NCBI RefSeq assembly: GCF_964355755.1
Contig: NC_092675.1
Span: forward strand, 13,097,312 to 13,161,311
Length of the DNA: 64,000 nt
Direction: 5' to 3'
From: Antedon mediterranea
Taxonomy: Eukaryota; Echinodermata; Crinoidea; Comatulida; Antedonidae
Under the pieces are notes generated by a model. The model saw only the letters and a program-made list of their open reading frames with translations, was not told the DNA's origin and did not search any database. Position numbers and translations under genes: made by a program. Positions 21,759-33,346 of the stretch are shown one piece after another (the first letter of the stretch is position 1; each line of letters opens with the position of its first letter).

Positions 21759-23179
21759 GTTTTAGACCATTTTGAGCCTTTAGACAAAACTTTTTCACAC
21801 AAAACACCAAAGTGCTTAGAATAGCTTCAAATCGCATTTGGAGACGTTTTAGACCATTTTGTGCATTTCGATGAAACTTGGTTACACAAAAACATCAAAG
21901 TGCTTAAAATCACATTATAAATCGTTTTAGACCATTTTGAGCATTTCGACAAAACTTTTTCACACAAAATACCAAAGTGCTTAGAATAGCTTCAAATCGC
22001 ATTTGGAGACGTTTTAGACCATTTTGTGATTTTCGAAAAAACTTTTTAACATAAAAACACCAAAGTGCTTAGAATAGCTTCAAATCACATTTGGAGACGT
22101 TTTAGACCATAAGTGCTTAGAATCACATTATAAACCGTTTTAGACCATTTTGAGCATTTCGATAACAATTTTCACACAAAAACATCAAAGAGCACAAAAT
22201 AGCTTAATATCGTATTTAAAAATGTTTTAGACCATTTTGAGCATTTAGATAAAACTTTTTCACACAAAACACCAAAGTGCTTAGAATAGCTTCAAATCGC
22301 ATTTGGAGACGTTTTAGACCATTTTGTGATTTTTGAAAAAACTTGTTAACATAAAAACACCAAAGTGCTTAGAATAGCTTCAAATCACATTTGGAGACGT
22401 TTTAGACCATTTTGTGATTTTCGAAAAAACTTGTTAACATAAAAACACGAAAGTGCTTAGAATAGCTTCAAATCGCATTTGGAAACGTTTTAGACCATTT
22501 AGTGATTTTCGAAAAAACTTGTTAACATAAAAACACGAAAGTGCTTAGAATAGCTTCAAATCGCATTTGGAAACGTTTTAGACCATTTTGTGATTTTCGA
22601 AAAAAATTGTTAACATAAAAACACCAAAGTGTTTAGAATAGCTTCAAATCGCATTTGGAGACGTTTTAGACCAATTTGTGATTTTCGAAAAAACTTATCA
22701 ACATAAAAACACCAAAGGGTTTAGAATAGCTTCAAATCGCATTTGGAGACGTTTTAGACCATTTTGTGATTTTCGAAAAAACTTGTTAACATAAAAACAC
22801 GAAAGTGCTTAGAATAGCTTCAAATCGCATTTGGAAACGTTTTAGACCATTTTGTGATTTTCGAAAAAACTTGTTAACATAAAAACATGAAAGTGCTTAG
22901 AATAGCTTCAAATCGTATTTGGAGACGTTTTAGACCATTTTGTGATTTTCGAAAAAACTTGTTAACATAAAAACACCAATGTGCTTAGAATAGCTTCAAA
23001 TCGCATTTTGAGACGTTTTAGACCATTTTGTGCATTTCGATGAAACTTGGTTACACAAAAACATCAAAGTGCTTAAAATCACATTATAAACCATTTTAGA
23101 CCATTTTGAGCATTTCGATAACACTTTTCACACAAAAACATCAAAGAGCACAAAATAGCTTAATATCGTATTTAAAAAC
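21759..23179. repeat. 1421-bp eighteen-monomer tandem pair, unit 2
   Basis: Same monomers in the same order. Offsets are constant at 1421 for the truncated monomer (20678/22099) and the ACATGAAAG monomer (21465/22886). The D monomer that follows at 23180 has CATTTCGAC rather than CCTTTAGAC, so the duplication breakpoint lies inside or at the edge of a D monomer, consistent with unequal exchange between two D copies. Confidence 0.94.
22099..22136. repeat. Truncated 38-bp monomer 5
   Basis: Same joint, in unit 2 of the 1421-bp tandem pair. Confidence 0.92.
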
Positions 23180-23443
23180 GTTTTAGACCATTTTGAGCAT
23201 TTCGACAAAACTTTTTCACACAAAACACCAAAGTGCTTAGAATAGCTTCAAATCGCATTTGGAGACGTTTTAGACCATTTTGTGATTTTCGAAAAAACTT
23301 GTTAACATAAAAACATCAAAGTGTACAGAATAACTTCAAATCGCATTTGGAGACCGTTTTAGGCCAATTTGTGATTTTCGAAAAAACTTGTTAACCTAAA
23401 AATACCAAAGTGTTTAGAATAGCTTCAAATCGCATTTGGAGAC

Positions 23444-23949
23444 GTTTTAGAACATTTTGTGATTTTCGAAAAAACTTGTTAACATAAAAACACCAAAGTG
23501 CTTCAAATCGCATTTGGAGACATTTTAGACCAATTTGTGATTTTTGAAAAAACTTGTTAACATAAAAACACCAAAGTGCTTACAATAGCTTCAAATCGTA
23601 TTTGGAGACGTTTTAGACCATTTTGTGATTTTCGAAAAAACTTGTTAACATAAAAACACCAAAGTACTTAGAATAGCTTCAAATCGCATTTGGAGACGTT
23701 TTAGACCATTTTATGCATTTCGATGAAACTTGGTTACACAAAAACATCAAAGTGCTTAAAATCACATTATAATCCGTTTTAGACCATTTTGAGCATTTCG
23801 ATAACACTTTTCACACAAAAACATCAAAGAGCACAAAATAGCTTAATATCGTATTTAAAAACTTTTTAGACCATTTTGAGCATTTCGACAAAACTTTTTC
23901 ACACAAAACACCAAAGTGCTTAGAATAGCTTCAAATCGCATTTGGAGAC
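23444..23949. repeat. Single 506-bp six-monomer unit
   Basis: Same six monomers as 13442-13947, here not duplicated. The first monomer has the GAAC form of the box (GTTTTAGAACATTTTGTGAT). Confidence 0.9.
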
Positions 23950-24893
23950 GTTTTAGACCATTTTGTGATTTTCGAAAAAAATTGTTAACATAAAAACACG
24001 AAAGTGCTTAGAATAGCTTCAAATCGCATTTGGAAACGTTTTAGACCATTTTGTGATTTTCGAAAAAAATTGTTAACATAAAAACACCAAAGTGTTTAGA
24101 ATAGCTTCAAATCGCATTTGGAGACGTTTTAGACCAATTTGTGATTTTCGAAAAAACTTATCAACATAAAAACACCAAAGGGTTTAGAATAGCTTCAAAT
24201 CGCATTTGGAGACGTTTTAGACCATTTTGTGATTTTGAAAAAACTTGTTAACATAAAAACACCAAAGTGCTTAGAATAGCTTCAAATCGCATTTGGAGAC
24301 GTTTTAGACCATTTTGTGATTTTCGAAAAAACTTGTTAACATAAAAACACCAAAGTGCTTAGAATAGCTTCAAATCGTATTTGGAGACGTTTTAGACCAT
24401 TTTGAGATTTTCGAAAAAAATTGGTTACACAAAAACATCAAAGTGCTTAAAATCACATTATAAACCGTTTTAGACCATTTTTAGCATTTCGGTAACACTT
24501 TTCACACAAAAACATCAAAGAGCACAAAATAGCTTAATATCGTATTTAAAAACGTTTTAGACCATTTTGAGCATTTAGACAAAACTTTTTCACACAAAAC
24601 ACCAAAGTGCTTAGAATAGCTTCAAATCGCATTTGGAGACGTTTTAGACCATTTTGTGCATTTCGATGAAACTTGGTTACACAAAAACATCAAAGTGCTT
24701 AAAATCACATTATAAATCGTTTTAGACCATTTTGAGCATTTCGACAAAACTTTTTCACACAAAATACCAAAGTGCTTAGAATAGCTTCAAATCGCATTTG
24801 GAGACGTTTTAGACCATTTTGTGATTTTCGAAAAAACTTTTTAACATAAAAACACCAAAGTGCTTAGAATAGCTTCAAATCACATTTGGAGAC

Positions 24894-24931
24894 GTTTTAG
24901 ACCATAAGTGCTTAGAATCACATTATAAACC
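24894..24931. repeat. Truncated 38-bp monomer 6
   Basis: Same joint, in block Q copy 2. The following C2 box reads GTTTTAAACC. Confidence 0.92.
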
Positions 24932-25621
24932 GTTTTAAACCATTTTGAGCATTTCGATAACAATTTTCACACAAAAACATCAAAGAGCACAAAATAGCTT
25001 AATATCGTATTTAAAAATGTTTTAGACCATTTTGAGCATTTAGATAAAACTTTTTCACACAAAACACCAAAGTGCTTAGAATAGCTTCAAATCGCATTTG
25101 GAGACGTTTTAGACCATTTTGTGATTTTTGAAAAAACTTGTTAACATAAAAACACCAAAGTGCTTAGAATAGCTTCAAATCACATTTGGAGATGTTTTAG
25201 ACCATTTTGTGATTTTTGAAAAAACTTGTTAACATAAAAACACGAAAGTGCTTAGAATAGCTTCAAATCACATTTGGAGACGTTGTAGACCATTTTGTGA
25301 TTTTTGAAAAAACTTGTTAACATAAAAACACGAAAGTGCTTAGAATAGCTTCAAATCGCATTTGGAAACGTTTTAGACCATTTTGTGATTTTCGAAAAAG
25401 ATTGTTAACATAAAAACACCAATGTGCTTAGAATCACAATATAAACCGTTTTAGACCATTTTGAGCATTTCGATAACAATTTTCACACAAAAACATCAAA
25501 GAGCACAAAATAGCTTAATATCGTATTTATAAATGTTTTAGACCATTTTGAGCATTTCGACAAAACTTTTTCACACAAAACACCAAAGTGCTTAGAATAG
25601 CTTCAAATCGCATTTGGAGAC

Positions 25622-25700
25622 GTTTTTTATACCATTTTGTGATTTCGATGAAACTTGATTACACAAAAACATCAAAGTGCTTAAAATCACATTATAAACC
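25622..25700. repeat. Hybrid A/E monomer (79 bp), second copy
   Basis: Same altered box and joint as 16689-16767, at the block Q offset of 8933. Confidence 0.85.
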
Positions 25701-27071
25701 GTTTTAGACCATTTTGAGCATTTCGATAACACTTTTCACACAAAAACATCAAAGAGCACAAAATAGCTTAATATCGTATTTAAAAACGTTTTAGACCATT
25801 TTGAGCATTTAGACAAAACTTTTTCACACAAAACACCAAAGTGCTTAGAATAGCTTCAAATCGCATTTGGAGACGTTTTAGAACATTTTGTGTTTTTCGA
25901 AAAAAACTGTTAACATAAAAACACCAAAGTGCTTAGAATAGCTTCAAATCGCATTTGGAGACGTTTTAGACCATTTTGTGATTTTTGAAAAAACTTGTTA
26001 ACATAAAAACACCAAAGTGCTTAGAATAGCTTCAAATCACATTTGGAGACGTTTTAGACCATTTTGTGATTTTCGAAAAAACTTGTTAACATAAAAACAC
26101 GAAAGTGGTTAGAATAGCTTCAAATCGCATTTGGAAACGTTTTAGACGATTTTGTGATTTTCGAAAAAGATTGTTAACATAAAAACACCAAAGTGCTTAG
26201 AATCACAATATAAACCGTTTTAGACCATTTTGAGCATTTCGATAACAATTTTCACACAAAAACATCAAAGAGCACAAAATAGCTTAATATCGTATTTAAA
26301 AATGTTTTAGACCATTTTGAGCATTTAGATAAAACTTTTTCACACAAAACACCAAAGTGCTTAGAATAGCTTCAAATCGCATTTGGAGACGGTTTAGACC
26401 ATTTTGTGATTTTGAAAAAACTTGTTAACATAAAAACACCAAAGTGCTTAGAATAGCTTCAAATCGCATTTGGAGACGTTTTAGACCATTTTGTGATTTT
26501 CGAAAGAACTTGTTAACATAAAAACACCAAAGTGCTTAGAATAGCTTCAAATCGTATTTGGAGACGTTTTAGACCATTTTGAGATTTTCGAAAAAACTTG
26601 GTTACACAAAAACATCAAAGTGCTTAAAATCACATTATAAACCGTTTTAGACCATTTTGAACATTTCGATAACACTTTTCACACAAAAACATCAAAGAGC
26701 ACAAAATAGCTTAATATCGTATTTAAAAACGTTTTAGACCATTTTGAGCATTTCGACAAAACTTTTTCACACAAAACACCAAAGTGCTTAGAATAGCTTC
26801 AAATCGCATTTGGAGACGTTTTAGACCAATTTGTGCATTTCGATGAAACTTGATTACACAAAAACATCAACGTGCTTAAAATCACATTATAAACCGTTTT
26901 AGACCATTTTGAGCATTTCGATAACACTTTTCACACAAAAACATCAAAGAGCACAAAATAGCTTAATATCGTATTTAAAAACGTTTTAGACCATTTTTTG
27001 AGCATTTAGACAAAACTTTTTCACACAAAACACCAAAGTGCTTAGAATAGCTTCAAATCGCATTTGGAGAC

Positions 27072-28269
27072 GTTTTAGACCATTTTGTGATTTTCGAAAA
27101 AACTTATCAACATAAAAACACCAAAAGGTTTAGAATAGCTTCAAATCGCATTTGGAGACGTTTTAGACCATTTTGTGATTTTTGAAAAAACTTGTTAACA
27201 TAAAAACACCAAAGTGCTTAGAATAGCTTCAAATCGCATTTGGAGACGTTTTAGACCATTTTGTGATTTTCGAAAAAACTTGTTAACATAAAAACACCAA
27301 AGTGCTTAGAATAGCTTCAAATCGTATTTGGAGACGTTTTAGACCATTTTGAGATTTTCGAAAAAACTTGGTTACACAAAAACATCAAAGTGCTTAAAAT
27401 CACATTATAAACCGTTTTAGACCATTTTGAGCATTTCGATAACACTTTTCACACAAAAACATCAAAGAGCACAAAATAGCTTAATATCGTATTTAAAAAC
27501 GTTTTAGACCATTTTGAGCATTTCGACAAAACTTTTTCACACAAAACACCAAAGTGCTTAGAATAGCTTCAAATCGCATTTGGAGACGTTTTAGACCAAT
27601 TTGTGCATTTCGATGAAACTTGATTACACAAAAACATCAAAGTGCTTAAAATCACATTATAAACCGTTTTAGACCATTTTGAGCATTTCGATAACACTTT
27701 TCACACAAAAACATCAAAGAGCACAAAATAGCTTAATATCGTATTTAAAAACGTTTTAGACCATTTTGAGCATTTAGACAAAACTTTTTCACACAAAACA
27801 CCAAAGTGCTTAGAATAGCTTCAAATCGCATTTGGAGACGTTTTAGAACATTTTGTGTTTTTCGAAAAAAACTGTTAACATAAAAACACCAAAGTGCTTA
27901 GAATAGCTTCAAATCGCATTTGGAGACGTTTTAGAACATTTTGTGTTCTTCGAAAAAACCTGTTAACATAAAAACACCAAAGTGCTTAGAATAGCTTCAA
28001 ATCGCATTTGGAGACGTTTTAGACCATTTTGTGATTTTTGAAAAAACTTGTTAACATAAAAACACCAAAGTGCTTAGAATAGCTTCAAATCACATTTGGA
28101 GACGTTTTAGACCATTTTGTGATTTTCGAAAAAACTTGTTAACATAAAAACACGAAAGTGCTTAGAATAGCTTCAAATCGCATTTGGAAACGTTTTAGAC
28201 CATTTTGTGATTTTCGAAAAAGATTGTTAACATAAAAACACCAAAGTGCTTAGAATCACAATATAAACC
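27072..28269. repeat. Satellite segment shared with 47.8-48.9 kb
   Basis: A(CTTATCAAC, with CAAAAGGTTT) and A lead into A A B C D E C D, two GAAC-box A monomers, A A and B2. From about 27248 it matches 47836 onward at offset 20588, including the GTGTTCTTCG monomer (27943/48531). No gene. Confidence 0.86.
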
Positions 28270-28365
28270 GTTTTAGACCATTTTGAGCATTTCGATAACA
28301 ATTTTCACACAAAAACATCAAAAACACCAAAGTGCTAAGAATAGCTTCAAATCGCATTTGGAGAC
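28270..28365. repeat. C2/A fusion monomer (96 bp)
   Basis: A C2 front runs through CACAAAAACATCAAA and continues directly as AACACCAAAGTGCTAAGAAT, an A back. The related segment at 48.9-49.1 kb is intact, and the offset rises from 20588 to 20752 across the joint, so 164 bp were lost here. The two ends share short AAAAACA and CCAAAG/TCAAAG-like homology. GTGCTAAG occurs only here and at 49084. Confidence 0.88.
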
Positions 28366-29210
28366 GTTTTAGACCATTTTGTGATTTTCGAAAAAACTTG
28401 TTAACATAAAAACACCAAAGTGCTTAGAATAGCTTCAAATCGTATTTGGAGACGTTTTAGACCATTTTGAGATTTTCGAAAAAACTTGGTTACACAAAAA
28501 CATCAAAGTGCTTAAAATCACATTATAAACCGTTTTAGACCATTTTGAACATTTCGATAACACTTTTCACACAAAAACATCAAAGAGCACAAAATAGCTT
28601 AATATCGTATTTAAAAACGTTTTAAACCATTTTGAGCATTTCGACAAAACTTTTTCACACAAAACACCAAAGTGCTTAGAATAGCTTCAAATCGCATTTG
28701 GAGACGTTTTAGACCAATTTGTGCATTTCGATGAAACTTGATTACACAAAAACATCAAAGTGCTTAAAATCACATTATAAACCGTTTTAGACCATTTTGA
28801 GCATTTCGATAACACTTTTCACACAAAAACATCAAAGAGCACAAAATAGCTTAATATCGTATTTAAAAACGTTTTAGACCATTTTGAGCATTTAGACAAA
28901 ACTTTTTCACACAAAACACCAAAGTGCTTAGAATAGCTTCAAAACGCATTTGGAGACGTTTTAGACCATTTTGTGCATTTCGATGAAACTTGGTTACACA
29001 AAAACATCAAAGTGCTTAAAATCACATTATAAATCGTTTTAGACCATTTTGAGCATTTCGACAAAACTTTTTCACACAAAATACCAAAGTGCTTAGAATA
29101 GCTTCAAATCGCATTTGGAGACGTTTTAGACCATTTTGTGATTTTCGAAAAAACTTTTTAACATAAAAACACCAAAGTGCTTAGAATAGCTTCAAATCAC
29201 ATTTGGAGAC

Positions 29211-29248
29211 ATTTTAGACCATAAGTGCTTAGAATCACATTATAAACC
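29211..29248. repeat. Truncated 38-bp monomer 7
   Basis: The box begins ATTTTAGACC. The undeleted arrangement is seen at the matching place 34.19-34.35 kb. Confidence 0.92.
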
Positions 29249-30631
29249 GTTTTAGACCATTTTGAGCATTTCGATAACAATTTTCACACAAAAACATCAA
29301 AGAGCACAAAATAGCTTAATATCGTATTTAAAAATGTTTTAGACCATTTTGAGCATTTAGATAAAACTTTTTCACACAAAACACCAAAGTGCTTAGAATA
29401 GCTTCAAATCGCATTTGGAGACGTTTTAGACCATTTTGTGATTTTTGAAAAAACTTGTTAACATAAAAACACCAAAGTGCTTAGAATAGCTTCAAATCAC
29501 ATTTGGAGACGTTTTAGACCATTTTGTGATTTTCGAAAAAACTTGTTAACATAAAAACACGAAAGTGCTTAGAATAGCTTCAAATCGCATTTGGAAACGT
29601 TTTAGACCATTTTGTGATTTTCGAAAAAACTTGTTAACATAAAAACACGAAAGTGCTTAGAATAGCTTCAAATCGCATTTGGAAACGTTTTAGACCATTT
29701 TGTGAATTTCGAAAAAACTTGTTAACATAAAAACACGAAAGTGCTTAGAATAGCTTCAAATCGCATTTGGAAACGTTTTAGACCATTTTGTGATTTTCGA
29801 AAAAAAATTGTTAACATAAAAACACCAAAGTGTTTAGAATAGCTTCAAATCGCATTTGGAGACGTTTTAGACCAATTTGTGATTTTCGAAAAAACTTATC
29901 AACATAAAAACACCAAAGGGTTTAGAATAGCTTCAAATCGCATTTGGAGACGTTTTAGACCATTTTGTGATTTTGAAAAAACTTGTTAACATAAAAACAC
30001 CAAAGTGCTTAGAATAGCTTCAAATCGCATTTGGAGACGTTTTAGACCATTTTGTGATTTTCGAAAAAACTTGTTAACATAAAAACACCAAAGTGCTTAG
30101 AATAGCTTCAAATCGTATTTGGAGACGTTTTAGACCATTTTGAGATTTTCGAAAAAACTTGGTTACACAAAAACATCAAAGTGCTTAAAATCACATTATA
30201 AACCGTTTTAGACCATTTTGAGCATTTCGGTAACACTTTTCACACAAAAACATCAAAGAGCACAAAATAGCTTAATATCGTATTTAAAAACGTTTTAGAC
30301 CATTTTGAGCCTTTAGACAAAACTTTTTCACACAAAACACCAAAGTGCTTAGAATAGCTTCAAATCGCATTTGGAGACGTTTTAGACCATTTTGTGCATT
30401 TCGATGAAACTTGGTTACACAAAAACATCAAAGTGCTTAAAATCACATTATAAATCGTTTTAGACCATTTTGAGCATTTCGACAAAACTTTTTCACACAA
30501 AATACCAAAGTGCTTAGAATAGCTTCAAATCGCATTTGGAGACGTTTTAGACCATTTTGTGATTTTCGAAAAAACTTTTTAACATAAAAACACCAAAGTG
30601 CTTAGAATAGCTTCAAATCACATTTGGAGAC

Positions 30632-30669
30632 GTTTTAGACCATAAGTGCTTAGAATCACATTATAAACC
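30632..30669. repeat. Truncated 38-bp monomer 8
   Basis: Same joint, in unit 1 of the 5-kb tandem pair. Confidence 0.92.
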
Positions 30670-33346
30670 GTTTTAGACCATTTTGAGCATTTCGATAACA
30701 ATTTTCACACAAAAACATCAAAGAGCACAAAATAGCTTAATATCGTATTTAAAAATGTTTTAGACCATTTTGAGCATTTAGATAAAACTTTTTCACACAA
30801 AACACCAAAGGGTTTAGAATAGCTTCAAATCGCATTTGGAGACGTTTTAGACCATTTTGTGATTTTTGAAAAAACTTGTTAACATAAAAACACCAAAGTG
30901 CTTAGAATAGCTTCAAATCACATTTGGAGACGTTTTAGACCATTTTGTGATTTTCGAAAAAACTTGTTAACATAAAAACACGAAAGTGCTTAGAATAGCT
31001 TCAAATCGCATTTGGAAACGTTTTAGACCATTTAGTGATTTTCGAAAAAACTTGTTAACATAAAAACACGAAAGTGCTTAGAATAGCTTCAAATCGCATT
31101 TGGAAACGTTTTAGACCATTTTGTGATTTTCGAAAAAAATTGTTAACATAAAAACACCAAAGTGTTTAGAATAGCTTCAAATCGCATTTGGAGACGTTTT
31201 AGACCAATTTGTGATTTTCGAAAAAACTTATCAACATAAAAACACCAAAGGGTTTAGAATAGCTTCAAATCGCATTTGGAGACGTTTTAGACCATTTTGT
31301 GATTTTCGAAAAAACTTGTTAACATAAAAACACGAAAGTGCTTAGAATAGCTTCAAATCGCATTTGGAAACGTTTTAGACCATTTTGTGATTTTCGAAAA
31401 AACTTGTTAACATAAAAACATGAAAGTGCTTAGAATAGCTTCAAATCGTATTTGGAGACGTTTTAGACCATTTTGTGATTTTCGAAAAAAACTGTTAACA
31501 TAAAAACACCAAAGTGCTTAGAATAGCTTCAAATCGCATTTGGAGATGTTTTAGAACATTTTGTGTTCTTCGAAAAAACCTGTTAACATAAAAACACCAA
31601 AGTGCTTAGAATAGCTTCAAATCGCATTTGGAGACGTTTTAGACCATTTTGTGATTTTTGAAAAAACTTGTTAACATAAAAACACCAAAGTGCTTAGAAT
31701 AGCTTCAAATCACATTTGGAGACGTTTTAGACCATTTTGTGATTTTCGAAAAAACTTGTTAACATAAAAACACGAAAGTGGTTAGAATAGCTTCAAATCG
31801 CATTTGGAAACGTTTTAGACCATTTTGTGATTTTCGAAAAAGATTGTTAACATAAAAACACCAAAGTGCTTAGAATCACAATATAAACCGTTTTAGACCA
31901 TTTTGAGCATTTCGATAACAATTTTCACACAAAAACATCAAAGAGCACAAAATAGCTTAATATCGTATTTAAAAATGTTTTAGACCATTTTGAGCATTTA
32001 GATAAAACTTTTTCACACAAAACACCAAAGTGCTTAGAATAGCTTCAAATCGCATTTGGAGACGGTTTAGACCATTTTGTGATTTTGAAAAAACTTGTTA
32101 ACATAAAAACACCAAAGTGCTTAGAATAGCTTCAAATCGCATTTGGAGACGTTTTAGACCATTTTGTTATTTTCGAAAGAACTTGTTAACATAAAAACAC
32201 CAAAGTGCTTAGAATAGCTTCAAATCGTATTTGGAGACGTTTTAGACCATTTTGAGATTTTCGAAAAAACTTGGTTACACAAAAACATCAAAGTGCTTAA
32301 AATCACATTATAAACCGTTTTAGACCATTTTGAACATTTCGATAACACTTTTCACACAAAAACATCAAAGAGCACAAAATAGCTTAATATCGTATTTAAA
32401 AACGTTTTAGACCATTTTGAGCATTTCGACAAAACTTTTTCACACAAAACACCAAAGTGCTTAGAATAGCTTCAAATCGCATTTGGAGACGTTTTAGACC
32501 AATTTGTGCATTTCGATGAAACTTGATTACACAAAAACATCAACGTGCTTAAAATCACATTATAAACCGTTTTAGACCATTTTGAGCATTTCGATAACAC
32601 TTTTCACACAAAAACATCAAAGAGCACAAAATAGCTTAATATCGTATTTAAAAACGTTTTAGACCATTTTTTGAGCATTTAGACAAAACTTTTTCACACA
32701 AAACACCAAAGTGCTTAGAATAGCTTCAAATCGCATTTGGAGACGTTTTAGACCATTTTGTGATTTTCGAAAAAACTTATCAACATAAAAACACCAAAGG
32801 GTTTAGAATAGCTTCAAATCGCATTTGGAGACGTTTTAGACCATTTTGTGATTTTTGAAAAAACTTGTTAACATAAAAACACCAAAGTGCTTAGAATAGC
32901 TTCAAATCACATTTGGAGACGTTTTAGACCATTTTGTGATTTTCGAAAAAACTTGTTAACATAAAAACACGAAAGTGCTTAGAATAGCTTCAAATCGCAT
33001 TTGGAAACGTTTTAGACCATTTTGTGATTTTCGAAAAAGATTGTTAACATAAAAACACCAAAGTGCTTAGAATCACAATATAAACCGTTTTAGACCATTT
33101 TGAGCATTTCGATAACAATTTTCACACAAAAACATCAAAGAGCACAAAATAGCTTAATATCGTATTTAAAAATGTTTTAGACCATTTTGAGCATTTAGAT
33201 AAAATTTTTCACACAAAACACCAAAGTGCTTAGAATAGCTTCAAATCGCATTTGGAGACGGTTTAGACCATTTTGTGATTTTGAAAAAACTTGTTAACAT
33301 AAAAACACCAAAGTGCTTAGAATAGCTTCAAATCACATTTGGAGAC

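Larger units (their letters stand above)
22751..27071. repeat. 4.3-kb block Q, second copy
   Basis: It corresponds to 12749-18135. It lacks one 505-bp unit and one 564-bp unit. It also lacks the GTTCTTCG A monomer present at about 17.03 kb but has an extra ACACG A monomer at about 26.1 kb (GTGGTTAG, GACGATTTTG). These last two changes cancel in length. The match stops after the TTTTTT D monomer (26983-27071): the next monomer is A with CTTATCAAC, against E' in the first copy. Confidence 0.9.
28366..33346. repeat. 5-kb tandem duplication, unit 1 (4981 bp)
   Basis: Order: A B C D E C D E' F A, truncated monomer (29211), C2 D2, a long A run, B C D E' F A, truncated monomer (30632), C2 D2, A run, B2 C2 D2, A A B C D E C D(TTTTTT), A A A B2 C2 D2 A. 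Compared with unit 2 the offset is 4980 up to the first truncated monomer and 5107 afterwards. The difference, 127 bp, equals one 87-bp A monomer plus the 40 bp missing from the truncated monomer. Confidence 0.9.
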
